The notes under the pieces were generated by a model. That model saw nothing but the letters and a program-made list of their open reading frames with translations. It searched no databases and was not told the DNA's origin. A stretch of 64,000 nt of DNA. Origin: Yamagishiella unicocca (lineage: Eukaryota > Chlorophyta > Chlorophyceae > Chlamydomonadales > Volvocaceae). The stretch spans positions 186,001 through 250,000 of the forward strand of contig BDSL01000067.1 of assembly GCA_003116995.1 (NCBI GenBank), in the 5' to 3' direction. Positions 44,801-58,600 of the stretch are shown piece by piece; position 1 is the stretch's first letter, and each line of letters begins with the position of its first letter. The translations under genes and the position numbers were made by a program.

Positions 44801-46644
44801 GCTGGCCACCAAGCCTGCGTGGACGGGTCAGGGCCGCGCCCTGGACGTGTGCTACAGCCTGGCGGAGAACGAGGAGCTGGCGGAGGCGCATGGCATCGAC
44901 ACGGAGGGGTGGGCGCTGCGGGGCTCTGTGCTGCAAGCGCTGTGAGTGGTGGGGGGGAGATGTGCGTGTGCGTGTGCGTCGTGTGTCTGGGTGGAGATGG
45001 GGGAGGGGAATTGGGCGAGGGGTGAGGGGTATTGGACTGTGTATTGAGGTTGCAGGGCAGATGAGGGGTTGCAGGGCAGATGGGGGGTTGCAGGGCAGAT
45101 GAGGGGTCGCAGGGCAGATGAGGGGTCGCAGGGCAGATGAGGGGTCGCAGGGCAGATGAGGGGTCGCAGGGCAGATGAGGGGTTGCAGGGCAGATGAGGG
45201 GTTACAGGGCAGATGAGGGGTCGCAGGGCAGATGAGGGGTCGCAGGGCAGATGAGGGGTCGCAGGGCAGATGAGGGGTCGCAGGGCAGATGAGGGGTCGC
45301 AGGGCAGATGAGGGGTTGCAGGGCAGATGAGGGGTTACAGGGCAGATGAGGCAGATGGTGGGCAGCTGTGCGGGCAACGCGGGGGAGGGGTCGGCATGGA
45401 GCAACAATAATAAATATTAGTACGCCGATTGGAGCCTGGCGTATGTTAAGGGGGAGGGGAACTGAGGGGCGGACTCCTTCCCTATTATGCCCGCACCGCC
45501 AGGTCGGCAGGTAGGTGTCGTGGCACGGTGTTTCGCGCCTGCATGCGTGACGCGCAGGAGGCTATGGTAGTACGGCGGCTGGGATCCGGAAGGCGCGGGG
45601 CGGCGGTGTGCGATGTACGACAGGACGCTTCGCTTGCCCGCCCAAACAACAACATACACGCATACGTTTCCCGCACGCCCTTCTGCCGCACCTTGCGCTC
45701 GCGACGCTCGCCCCGGCCCCTCGGGCCCCGGCTCCCGCGCCCCCTCGGCCCCCGGGCCCCCCCTCGGCCCCCGCCCCCCCCCCTCGGCCCCCGGGCCCCC
45801 CCTCGGCCCCCGGCCCCCCCCCCCCTCGGCCCCCGGGCCCCCCCTCGGCCCCCGGGCCCCCCCCCCTCGGCACCCGGGCCCCCCCCTCGGCACCCGGGCC
45901 TCCCCCCTCGGGCCCCGGCTTCCCCCCCTTCAAACCCCGGCTCCCCCCCCGTCTGTTCTCAACGGTTTTTTCGGGCATCCACGGGTCTTCCTCGACCCCC
46001 CCCGGGGGACGGCGCCCTCCCTGTCGAACCCCGCCATTCAAGCATTCTTCTGGGCCACACCTCCTCCGTACGACACATCTCACTCCGGCGGACCTCCCAA
46101 ACCCGCATGCCGCGCACGCAGGGTGGACGAGTACGACAACGACCCTGAGATGCTGAGCCTTGCTGAGGTGTCGGAGCCCATGCCGCCCCCCTCCACCCTC
46201 GAGATCATGTTGCCAGGGGACAACGTGCCGCATCCCAGCAGGATCATGACCGCCGCCCGCTCGTACCCGCGGCCAGAACCCGAGACCTCCACGCCCCTAC
46301 CTCCAGCAGTTCCATCAGCGGCTCCATCCGCGGCCCTAATAGCCCGACTCCATCAGCGGTCCCATCAGCCCGGCGCCGGCTTCGATGTTGATGATGCAGC
46401 AGGTCGCACTGCGGCCCCACCGCACGCATACCAGCCGCTAGCCCCCCCTGCTGCCGCCCCTGCTGCTGCCAATTCCGCTGGGGGCATGTCCATATTCAAA
46501 GGCATCTTCACCGCGCCGCCGCATCAGGCGCAGACAGCTACGGAGGCCGCCGGCGGCGGCGCCGTACGGCGAGCGGCGGCGCCGGCGGCGCCGGCGGCGG
46601 CGCCGTCCGTCTCGTCCTACGCGTGGCAGCAGCAGCAGCAACAG

Positions 46645-46682
<38 letters not shown>

Positions 46683-49600
46683 GCGGTCCGCGTCGGTGCG
46701 AAGCACACTAGCGCAGCTGCACGCGGCTGTGGTGGAGGCCAACCGTAAGGGTGTGGCGCGGGCGGCGAGGGAGCTGCAGACGGCGGCTGCGAAGGCGGCG
46801 ATGACTCCGGAGCCGGCGGTGATGCAGTGGCTGTCTTCGGAGTGGGCGCAGCGCAATGTGAAGGAGGCGGGGGCGGACGAGGCGACGACGCTGGCGGGAG
46901 TGCTGAAGGAGGCAGCGGGGCAGTGCAGGTCGGCGGAGGCGGCGCTGCTGGCGGAGGTGGTTTCGGAGCTGCGGTGCTGCGCCTGGCACGCCGCCGCGGT
47001 GCTGTTCGACCTCGAGGTGCTGGAGGAGCTGGCGCGGGTGCAGCTGTGAGCGGCGGGGGGGCGGGGCGAGAGGGCAGTTGGCGGTTGGGAGTTTGGAGTG
47101 GGGCAGTTGGGAGTGGAATGGTGCGGCTCGCTGGGCGGGGGATGGGGTGGCGGCGCGAGAGCGAACGAGCGAGCGAGTGGTGGCGGTGGTGGGGCCGCGG
47201 TGCGAGTGGCATCAGCGCCGGCCCCCTCCCTAGCCCCCAGGACCACATGCACCGAACAGCCGACCGGGTGGCCTCCTGGCTGCCATCACAGCATCACACA
47301 CGCGGCGGCTGTCCCCCCTTCTCTCTCTATTTCTTTTCCTTCACACAGTTCCCACAGGCCGCCTCCGCAAGTTTGCCGGTAGTCAGTCCCAGTGCTCCAG
47401 CATGCGCCCACAAAATCGGCGCCCGACGACCATGCGGCAACTGTCCTGTCCCGTCGCGGCAACGGTTTACACCCCCCCCTGCACGGGTCTTCCTCGAACC
47501 CCCCCCCGCACCCGCAGGCCGGGCTGGATGAAGTGGACCTGGGAGGCGCTCTGCAGCTCCGAAACCCCGTCCGTGCCGCTGCTGCAGTACCTCCTGGAGA
47601 AGGGCGGCGAGGGGGCGTGGGCGGTGGCGCGAGCCGCCCTGGGCCGCAACCAGAGCATCGTTCGGACTGCGTCCATGTGAGCCGCACTTGCTGGGGGCTT
47701 GGGAGGGCGAGGCGGGGCGAGAAGACCCGGTTACACGACATAGGAGACGGAGGACCGGAAGCTAGCTGGCGATCAGTTTGGGTGGCGAGGGATGGCATGT
47801 AGCGAGGGTACCTGGCGCATGTAAGCGGGGGGGGGAGAGGGGAGGAGACGTTTATCGCCAGATAGTTTTTCGCCACATAGCATACGCTCCTGCGGGCCTG
47901 CAATTGCTCCCCTCCGCTCGCCACCATGCCCCCGACAACCTCTGATCACCCTACTACCCTACCCGTCTCTACGGGTTTTCCCTCAACCCTACCCGTCTCT
48001 ACGGGTTTTCCCGCAAACCTACCTCAAACCTACCCGTCTCTACGGGTTTTCCCTCAACCCTACCCGTCTTACTCCCCTCCCTGCCCTGCTCCCGGCCCCC
48101 GCCCTGCTGGCTTCCGGGTACCATCCGCCCCCCTTTTCGTGCTCAGGAACCCTGCCATTTGGGCGCTTCAAAAGCGCGCCCCCGCCTCGCTGGTGGTGCA
48201 GCTGGCGTCGGTCGCCGCCCCGCTGCGCCGCGACCGGCCGCTGGAGGTGGAGGACGGCTCCAGCGCCATCGGGTGGGCGCTCCGGACGGCGAGGATGGAC
48301 GTGCTGCCGGAGGTAAGCCGCGTGAGCCGCGCAGAGCGTACGACAGCCGCGCGCCTGGGTGGCGGAAAAAGGGGGAGCGCGCGTGGGAATCCGACCACAC
48401 CCTGGCCAACCACCCTTGGCCAACCACTCCGGCCGACCCAGATCCCGGGTGTTGGCCTCCCGTGGTGGCGGCGTCGGCTTGGTGGCGGTGCCGACGATGA
48501 CGGTCGTGCGACCCCCTGCCCCCCCCCCAGCTGCTGCGCTTCACCGACCCACGGGTCGCAGCCGTGGACGGCCTGCCGCCGCTGCACTACGCGGCTTCCC
48601 AGGGCGACGCGGCGGCTACTAGGTTGCTGCTGGACGAGCGAGCCCGCTGGTGGAGGGCTCACGACACCACGATGGAGGAGGTGGTGTCCCAAGTGTGTGG
48701 AGGACTGAACCCGCTGTACAGGTGGGCGGGTGGGCGGGTGGGCGGGTTCGAGGAGGACCCGTGGATGCCAGAAAAAATCGTTTAGAACAGACGTTTTGAG
48801 GTGCATGTTGGAGAACTGGGTTGGGATACGAAAGCCGAAGGTCGTAAGTTGACCTTCGGCGGCTAAGCTAAATCGGCCACGGCGAGACGACATGAAGCGA
48901 GGACCCCGCGGGTGGGTGGGTGGGGCGTCCGGCGGGAGACGCCGCCGGCGTCCGAACCGCCCAACTGGTGCGCTCTCGATCAAGGAAAGACAGACAGACC
49001 CGTGGGTCAAGGTTATGTACCTCGCTCAATGTGGCGACGGGTTAAGGGGAAGTCAGGAGATGAGTTCCGCGTGGTGGTGTCGGGCCCGACTAACCGAAGC
49101 GGTTGGGACGAGTGCCGCCGGATACCGGTATGGATCAGGCGCTGGTGAAGGTACAGAACCCCGGGTCTTCTCGGCACCTCACCCCCGCTCCCCCAGGGCC
49201 GTGGAGGGCGGTCACCTGGACGTCACTCGGCTGCTGCTGGCTGCGGGAGCTCAGCCGCTGGAGGCGAACCAGGACGAGCGCGGCTTCAAGGACACGCCGG
49301 TCCACATGGCCGTCTTCTTGAAGCGTGCGGACCTGTTGGAGCTGCTGCTGGGGAGGCGGGGGGCCGCGGGGAAGACGGTGGGTGGTCGAGCGAGCGCAAC
49401 CAGGGGCGGTGCTGTGGGTGGCTTCCGGGGGTGAAACCCATATCCGGAGGGGGGTGCTTGCATCAGGGAAGGGAAGGGAAAGGAGTGGGGTGAGACGGAA
49501 AGCGTGATTGGATTGGGCCGGGTCGGGTGTCGTCTGTGGGGGGTTGCGGGCGATGGGTGGTCGAAGGGAAGGTGGCGGGAGAGGCACCCCGCCGGCGCCA

Positions 49601-52600
49601 GCGCGGGCTGGCAGGCTGAGGCGGCTCGAAGGACCATCGTACCCGCATTGAGGCAGTGTGTGCTGGCACGCGACGCAGGGCGAAGTCAAGAGCGCAAAGG
49701 CGGTCTCGGACGCAGACGGCAAGGGTCAGCGTTCCACCTCCGCCTCCACCTCCACGTCCGCTGCTGCTGCGGCAGTAGCTGCGGCCACAGCTAAAGCCAC
49801 CGCCGGAGCCCGAGCGGCAGCAGCCGCCGCATCCGTAGCGGCAGCAGCCGCAGCAGCCGCAGCAGCAGAAGCTGAAGCCGCAGCAGCAGCGGAAGCCGAG
49901 GAGATGTCGAAGCAGCTCAACCGGGTAGTGGACGGCGAGCGACTGACGGCGCTGATGCTGGCCCAGGGTCGCGGCAGCTCGGAGTGCGTGCGGCTGCTGC
50001 TGGAGGCGGGGGCGGACCCCACGGCGATGAGGGACACGAGCGCAAGCGGAGGAGCGGGGGGAGGGGGCGGCAAGGCGGGCGGCAAGAAGGCCGCAAAGGG
50101 TGAGCGGGGGGGTTAACAGGTCGCAAAGGGTGAGCGGGGGTGTAAGAGGTCGCAAAGGGTGAGCGGGGGTGTAAGAGGTCGCAAAGGGTGAGCGGGGGGT
50201 TAAGAGGTCGCAAAGGGTGAGCGGGGGGGTAAGAGGTCGCAAAGGGTGAGCGGGGGGGTTAAGAGGTCGCAAAGGGTGAGCGGGGGGGTTAAGAGGTCGC
50301 AAAGGGTGAGCGGGGGGGTAAGAGGTCGCAAAGGGTGAGCGGGGGGGTAAGAGGTCGCAAAGGGTGAGCGGGGGGTAAGAGGTCGCAAAGGGTGAGCGGG
50401 GGGTGTAAGAGGTCGCAAAGGGTGAGCGGGGGGGTAAGAGGTCGCAAAGGGTGAGCGGGGGGGTAAGAGGTCGCAAAGGGTGAGCGGGGGGGTAAGAGGT
50501 CGCAAAGGGTGAGCGGGGGGGTAAGAGGTCGCAAAGGGTGAGCGGGGGGGTAAGAGGTCGCAAAGGGTGAGCGGGGGGGTAAGAGGTCGCAAAGGGTGAG
50601 CGGGGGGGTAAGAGGTCGCAAAGGGTGAGCGGGGGGGTAAGAGGTCGCAAAGGGTGAGCGGGGGGGGTAAGAGGCCGCAAAGGGTGAGCGGGGGGGGGTA
50701 AGAGGACGGAGGTCCCAGTGTGGGGTGTGGGGTGTGGGCCGGGGGGGAGTATGAGAGGAAACCTTGTGGAGGCGGTGGTGGGGATATGAGAGGAAATCCC
50801 TGGGGTGGGGTTTTGAGGAAGATCCTGGGATGGGGTGGGGTTCGAGGCAGACCCGTGGATGCCCGAACAGACGTTTTGAGACCCGCGGCGTCGGTTAGTC
50901 CCGGGGCGGGCCGGTTTCGGTTTCCCTCCCTCCTGGTGCCCTCATGGCGACAAACACGCGTCCTTTTACGCCGCCCACCCTTCGCAACCGGCGATTGCGC
51001 AGGCGGCGGCGCTGCTGGCAGCAGGCTGCTGCAGCAGAACTCCCGACTCAGGGCCGTGGGCCGCGGCGAGGGCAACGGCGGCGGCAAGGCGGTCGCGGCG
51101 GCGGCGGCGGGTGCGCAGCAGTCCGCGCTGTCCCGGGCCCTATGCGCCCCGGACGAGGAGGGCATGCAGGTACGGGGCAGCTGCGTCGTGGTGGGGGTCC
51201 AGGCTCCTGGTCGGGTGAGGTGTAAAGGCGGGTTTGGGGTGTAAGGGGGGGGGTGGGGTGTAAGGGGGGGTTTGGGGTGTAAGGGGGGGTTTGGGGTGTA
51301 AGGGGGGGTTTGGGGTGTAAGGGGGGGTTTGGGGTGTAAGGGGGGGTTTGGGGTGTAAGGGGGGGTTTGGGGTGTAAGGGGGGGGCCTGCGAGAAGAATC
51401 CGTGTGCGAAGAAAAAACGTCTGGGACATAGTTTGGAGCATGCTGGACAACTTGGTTGAGGGAACTACAAGGCGGAGGTGTGTGTGTGTGTGCGGGGGGT
51501 GGGAGCATTAGGAGGATACGGAAGGGGTGAGGCATGGGTACGGCATGGGTACGGCATGGGTACCTTCCCTCCTGGCTCCTGCACTCCAACCTCCTCAACT
51601 CCCGAACTCCCGACCCTGAAGCACGGTCGCAACTGCTCATGGGGTTCAGGGTTTTCAGCGCTTACCCTAGGCGCAACCAATTCCCCCCAACCACCTCCCC
51701 TTCCCTGCCCACCACGCGCCCCTCCACCTCCCTCCCCCCTTTACTTTCGACGCAAGTTCGAAGCAAGTTTCTGTTCCTGCCCTCCGTTTCCCACGTCATG
51801 TAACCGGAAGTAACCGGGTCTTCACTTGCCACCCCCCCGCCCCTACTGCACGGCACCACCAGGAGGTCCTGCGCGTCTTCCTGGCCGGCTGGCGGCCGTC
51901 CTTCAGCGGCACCGCGCTGCGGCCCGAGCTGGGGGTCACCGCGTGTGAGCGGGTGCGGATGTGGCTGCTGAAGCACGCAGCTGTGACGCTGTGGCCGGCA
52001 CTCAAGGCGAGTAGTCGCGAGGGACCCCAGCAGCCCCCTGATGGGAGGGGAGGGACCCGGGGGGGGGGGGACGGCATGAAGACCCGGTTACAGGACCCGG
52101 GTAGAATAGCTGGCGCGAGTAGGGGGCTCCATCAGCGCACACACAGCGGGGACGGGGGGCAGGTGCAGCTGGGGCGGCCAGGGGGCGACAGCTGCTGGGA
52201 TGACGCGCGCTTGTTTCGTCCTCGGCGCCGCGGGCATGGTCTCGGAGCGACGGGTGGGAGGGCGGAGGAGGACGAAACCATGGTCTCGGAGCGATGGCCG
52301 CGACGCCGACGAAACCATGGTCTCGGAGCGACAGAGGGCGGAGGAGGACGAAGGAGGACGGAGGAGGACGGAGGAGGACGGAGGAGGACGGAGGAGGACG
52401 GAGGAGGACGAAGCAGGACGGAGCGAATCACGATGATTCCATGCCTGCCGCAATCACAGGCGCTGTAGGCAACCAGTCCAACTACCAACTAACCAACCAA
52501 CCCGCCAAGTGCCGGCCTGTGCGTATCCAAGCCCTCTCTTTCCGCAACCGACCCGCCTCGCTTCTCCCCCCTGCCCCTTAACCGGTTCTTTTCTGTAACC

Positions 52601-55600
52601 CCCCTTCCCCTCCACCCCTCCCTCCACCCCTGCCTCCACCCCTCCTTCCACCCCTCCCCCCAGGCTCTCTCCGACCTGGCCGCCTCCTCCCCCTCGGGCG
52701 CCGCCGGGCCGCCCTGGCTCTCCACCCCCCTGGTGGCGCTGCTGCTGCTGCAGTGCCGTGAGACGGGCGGGGCGGACTGGCGGGCGGGGGACGCAGCACA
52801 CTGGCGCGGACCCAAAGACACGGCGCCGCTGCCGCGGCTGGCGGTGTGGGGCATCATTTCCGGGGCCGTGGTCGGCACCACCCCCCCGCAGGGAGCCATG
52901 CCGTCGTCACTGACCCCCACGCTGCTGCGCGAGCTGCTGCAGCGAGGGGTGGCTTCTCCCGACGAGCGGGCGCCTCCCGGGGGCACTGGGCAGGCGCAGC
53001 TGCTGGAGGGGAGCACGCTGCTGCACAAGGTCCGGAAGGGGAGGGGGAGGTCCGGGCGTTGAGGGTTTTAGGGGTTTTAGGGTTTGGGGGTTTGGGGGGA
53101 AGGGGAGTGGGGGCGTGGGTAGCCGGAGGTGCAGCGGTTGTAGTGATGTGTCGATGACGGTGTCTGGGAAGTGGGCGGCGTCCTGAAGCTAACCACCAAT
53201 ACATGCGAGGTTGCGGGCTGGAGCTCTTTTTCGTGGTCAGGCGCCTCAGGCATATCGTATTGTGGTGTGTTTTCTCATCGCCGGCCGTCGTACTCTCTGT
53301 CTGCATCACGGACCCACCGCGCCTAGCTGCCGCCATCGGTTCGTTTGATGCACCTTTACCGCCCCTTTGCAGTAAACCCAAAGCCCCTCACTCCCACCCC
53401 CCTCACTCCCACCCCCCTCACTCCACCCCCCTCACCCCACCCCCCTCACTCCACCCCCCCTCACCCCACCCCCTCACCCCACCCCCCTCACTCCATCCCC
53501 CTCACCCCAACCCCCTCACCCCAGCCCCCTCACCCCACCCCCCTCACCGCACCCCCCCTCACTCCACCCCCCTCACCCCACCCCCCTCACCCCAACCCCC
53601 TCACCCCACCCCCCTCACCCCACCCCCCTTACCCCACCCCCCCTCACTCCCCCAACGTGCACTGACACGCCCAGGTGTGCTTCACTGGCGACGTGGCGCT
53701 TCTGGAGGTGCTGCTGGCGGCGGGGGCGGACATCAGCGCCACAGACGAAGCCGCAAACACGCCGCTTCACGTTGCCGCTGCCAGACCGCACCGGGAGGAG
53801 GTGGCCAGCCAGCTGCTGCGAACGCTGCTGCGCAGGACGGCGCCGGCGGCTACGCCCAAGTCGGCACCAAAACCGCAACAGCAGCCGCAGGAGCAGCAGG
53901 AGCAGCAGGAGCAGGAGGAGCAGCAGAAGGCGACGGCGGAGGAGTTACAGGCGGAGGTGAAGGCCGAGAGGGCCAGGGGGGCGGCGCTGGCGGCTCGCAA
54001 CAGGGCGGGGCTGCGGCCGGCGGACGTGGTGTCGAGTAAGAAGGTCCGGAAGCTGTTCGACCAGCTGCATGAAGAAATGTCTAGGTGGGTGTCTGGGTGG
54101 GGGGGGGGTGATTGCGGGGGGAGGGGGGGGGGAGGGGGAGGAATGGAGCTCCGTTTGCGGGCAGAGGGGTGCGTGCCGGTATGTCGTTGTTGCAACGACC
54201 GAGAGTGGTTGGGACGAGAGAAGCAGAGAACTCGTGCGCAAGGCATGGGGCCGGGGAGGAGGGATCGATAATGGCGTCAGACACACACGATGCGGACCCC
54301 TCCCGCCCTTGGTTTGTCGGTTTGTCGGATTCGCGGCTCATCTTTGACCTCCCCCGCCCTCGGGTCTTCCCCGAAACCCCCTCCCCCTCGGTTTTAAACG
54401 TTTTTTTCGGACATCCACGGGTTTCCCTCGAACCCCCCTCGGTTTGTCGGCCATGGATTCGCGGATTCTCTTCTCAACCCCCCCCCCCCCCCCCGACGCA
54501 TGCAAGCACATATGATGCGCCCCGCCCCACCCTGCCTCGCTTGCTGTTTTCCCTGCGCAGCGCCCTAGACCGCGCGGTGAAGAGCCTCGACAAGTTTCTG
54601 AATCCGTCCGAGGCTGCCAAGAAGGCTGGCGGCAAGGAGGCGGCTCAGGCAGCTGGCGCTGCCGGCGAAGGCGCCGCCAAGCGCAAGGCGGCGGCAGCGG
54701 CGGTCGCCGCCCCCGCCGCCGCCGACGGTCCCCGACAGATCCGTACCGTTGCTGACCTGGCTGACGACGAGGCGCTACGTGGCATGGGTCTGGCGCAGCT
54801 GGTGGCGGTTCCGGAGCCGCTGGTGCTGCCGCTGGCCTCCAAGCTGGTCAAGGTTAGTGGGGTGAGGGCCAGCTAGCCAGCAGGGCCAGCCAGCCAGCAG
54901 GGCCAGCCAGCCAGCAGGGCCAGCCAGCCAGCAGGGCCATGGTGGTGTCTCCGCCTCTTGATCAGCTGGAGGCCGTGCCTCTGCCGCCCGTAAGGCGGAG
55001 CCAAAGACACCTGACATTCCCGTGTGTTTCGGTTTATTAATATGTGCCCCGGTATTCCGTACCGGTATGCAGGTCCCATTCGCCTTCAGCGAACACCTCC
55101 GCCCCATACGGGCGCCATCCCCATCCCCCCCAAGTTACGCTTCCCATGTCGAGTAACCGGTTATTTCCTGTACCCCCACCCCCGCAGCTCCTGCCGGCTG
55201 GCTGCATGCGAGTGGCCGCCCCCGCCGCCGGCGCCGCCGCTCCCGCCGCCGACACCGACGCCGCCAACGCGGCCACCAACCAGGAGCTGCGGCGCATCGT
55301 GCAGGAGATGCGGGTGGACGGCGGAGGGGAGGGGGACGAGGAGGGGGCCGGAGGGGGTGAGTGAGGGTTCGAGGGAAACCCGTGGATGTCCGAAAAAAAT
55401 CTTTTAAAACAGAAGTTTTGAGATGCATGCTGGAGAACTGGGTTGGGGTTGGGTGAGTGAGGGGGGGGGGGCTGCTGCTACCCTACCGATGAAGCGGTAG
55501 CTGGCTGGCTGCTGGTTGCTTCGGCCTTGCTCATCGCACCCCCATGCGTCTCACACACCTCCCTCACACCTGTGACTCCTCTCTCTCACCCCCCGCTAAC

Positions 55601-58600
55601 ACAACTACCCCTCTGTCCCGCACTACCCACCCACCGCCCTCGAAACCCCCGCCCTCGAAAACCCCCGCCCTCGAAAACCCCCGCCCTTGAGACCCCCCAC
55701 CCTCGAAAACCCCCTCTCGAAACCCCCGCCCTCGAACCCCCCCGCCCTCGAAAACCCCCCGCCCTCGAAACCCCCCGCCCTCGAAACCCCCCGCCCTCGA
55801 AACCCCCCGCCCTCGAATCCCCCCGCCCTCGAATCCCCCCGCCCACGCAGCCGACGGCGACGGCGACGCCGACGGCGCCGCGGCGTACAGCGACGACGAC
55901 GCCCCCCCCGCCGGTGAGAGTGTGCTGGAGGACGAGGAGCTGCTGCAGATGCCGGCGGGGGGGGCGCAGGCAGCTGGCCAGGGGGCGGCAGCGGCGTCCG
56001 CCGCGCCGGCGGGGTCTGCGGACTCGGAGCCCTCCCTGCGCAACCTGGCCTGGCGGTTCGTCATCACACGGCAGGCGTACGAGGCGTGGGGCGGCCTGCC
56101 GGAAACCTGGAGGTACGGGCAACTGGGCGCGTAGGCTTGGGGGGCACGTGGGCATGTGGGCACGTGGGCAACAGGGCAACAGGGCAACAGGGCACGTGGG
56201 CACGTGAGCACGTGGGCATGTGGGTTGGCATGGAGTTGGGAGCTTGGGACTGGCCTGTCGCCATACCCCGGCCGAGCAAAGACGTATTGGCGGGGGGTGA
56301 TGCTAGGTCTGTGGGCTGGGCAGTGCGGGGCCCGCTAGGACCGCTAGGACTGCTGTTGGCCGGTGCGTGTGGCTGGGTGGTCGCCGGGTGCGGTCGTCCG
56401 TCTGATGGCCCCCCCGGTGCCACCCGCTGCGTCCCCATTCCTTGGACCCCTGGGGGAGGACCCCTGTCCCCCTCATCCCACAGTCACCCGCTGCCCCCCC
56501 CCTCTGGGCCCCTGTCCCCCTCACCCCGCAGGAAGCTGGTGATGTCGCGACTGCGCATCATCGGTAGCGGCTACTGGTCTCGCTGCCGCGGAGCTAAGAA
56601 GCTCACGGCGGACGACCCCCTGCTGGGGCAGCAGGTGTGTGTGGGGGGGGGGGATAGGGGCACCGCGGTATGGTTAGGCTCCTCCCCCACCCCCCCTCTC
56701 ACCCTTTCCTCACTTCGCCTTAGCCCCCGTCGCGCACCCCCACCCCAACCCCAAACTAGGTGCCCGCCGACCATGCGCCAACTATCCTGCCCTTTTCATG
56801 TCAACGGTTTTTATGCCACCCCAACGCCTCCCACCCAAACGTGTCGAACACACTCCTCCCCAGCCACGTCTCCGCCGGCACTTCCACGCCGCACCTCCAG
56901 GGGGCTTAGTCCGCTGGAGACGGGCCGAACCCCCGCGCTTTTCATCATACAGACCTCAGACATGTTTGCTACACTCGCCTCCAGGTGGTCCCCTATCACC
57001 CTCGGTCCGCGATGTCGCGTTAACTGGCTTTCTCTCCCCCCTCATGCCCCGCCCCCACTCCCCGCCCCCCTGCAGGAGCTGTGGCGGCTCAAAATCACCC
57101 GCGGCGGCCGCATTCTGTTCGAGGTGGCCGTGGAGTACGACGAGGAGAGCCGTACATGGGCGGAGATGATCCGGCTATGGGTGCGTACGGGGCGGTCCAG
57201 GTTGGGGGGATGCGTGTATGTGTGTGTATGTGTATATGTGTGTGTGTGTGATGCGGTCCTGAAAAATACACGCCACCTAGCACTCCAGCAGCACTTCCAC
57301 CATCTCCAGCGGTGGCGGGCGAGTGCAGCCCGCGACTGCATTTGCTTGCCGCACCGTGGACGACCTGATCGAACCCTCCAGGGGTGGGCACGTAGGGCCC
57401 TGCCTGGGTGTTCCCGCCGCCGCTAACCACCCCTGCTTCACTAATACTACTAATGGTCATAGATTGCCCTAGATGGGTTACTCGCAAGGCAGCGCAACAA
57501 CCCCAGCCCCTCCCAACTAAGACCGCAGCCTTCACTCCCCACCGAAGCCCGTCCAACCCCACCCCCACCCCCCCACCCCCCCGAACCCCCAACCCCGCCA
57601 CCGCACCTCACCCCACGCAGTTCATCACGCTCAGCCATAAGGCCTACGAGGACATGATCGGCCTGGTCCGGGCGTCGTTCCGCCGTACGCTTGCCATGAG
57701 GGAGCGCCTGCGCCTGCAGCCCCTGCCGCACCACGAGATGCCGCCGGCGGCGGCCGCGGCCGCGGCCGCGGCGGCGGCGGCGGCGGCGGCGCCCGGAGGG
57801 CGCGGCGGCGGCGCCTCCGCCGCCTCCGCCTTGGCTGTGGGCCGCGCCGCGCAGCGCCTGCCCCGTCACTACCGGGAGGCTGGAAGGACGGCCGTGGAGG
57901 ACGTCGGCGGCTCGGGCTCCAAGGCGACCCGTGGGTCGCGGAAGGCCAACCAGCAGCAGCTGGCGGCGGGTGGCGGTGCTGGCGGGGGCGACCTCCGCGA
58001 CCACTTCCCCCCCGCCAGCTGGGCTGTCGACACGTACACGCTGATGAAGTTCTACAACCTGGACAGCTTCCTGGTTACGGCGGTGCTGCAGGGGCTGGAG
58101 GCGGCCAAGGTGTGGGGGGGAGCGATGGGTGAGGGGCGCGGTGTGGTTTGTGTGTTTCGGGTGTTTAGTATGTCAGGGTAGGAACCCAGGTTCGAGGAAG
58201 CGCTGCAGGTCGCCGCGAAAGCAACGTTGCGGGCTTTGCGCTACTTTGCTGATGTGCGCTGTGTGTTACCTGGCAAACGACCGATGAGATCCGGCGGCAG
58301 CATTCCGGGCGCGTCGTCTACCGGTTAACAGTTAACAAGCTCGCGCTTGGATCGTTCACGCTACGTTGCATCGCTCTCAACTGGGGTTGGCATTCTCTCG
58401 CCCCACCACCCTGGACCCTACTTCCTTTCTTCTCTCGGCCTCACCCCCAGCCACCAGCTAGGCACGCCCCTTCACCAACCCCCTCCAACCACCCCCAATT
58501 TCTCCAGCATACATCTCAAAACATTACTTTCCCATACGTTTTTCCTTTCGTACACGGGTTTTCCTTGCCGGCGCCCCCCCCATCAACCCCCCTCCCCTTC

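Noticed and set aside
44535..45407. 290-aa minus-strand ORF with regular Ala-Thr-Pro-His-Leu-Pro-Cys repeats
   Set aside because: Antisense of the 19-bp array at 45.05-45.35 kb.
50086..50706. Possible CRISPR array because of about 30-bp direct repeats
   Set aside because: Units are directly adjacent without unique spacers, the genome is eukaryotic and no cas genes are present.
49463..51640. Minus-strand ORFs of 405 and 416 aa with repeated Leu-Cys-Asp-Leu-Leu-Pro-Pro motifs
   Set aside because: Antisense readings of the minisatellites at 50.1-50.7 and 51.2-51.4 kb inside introns of the helicase gene.
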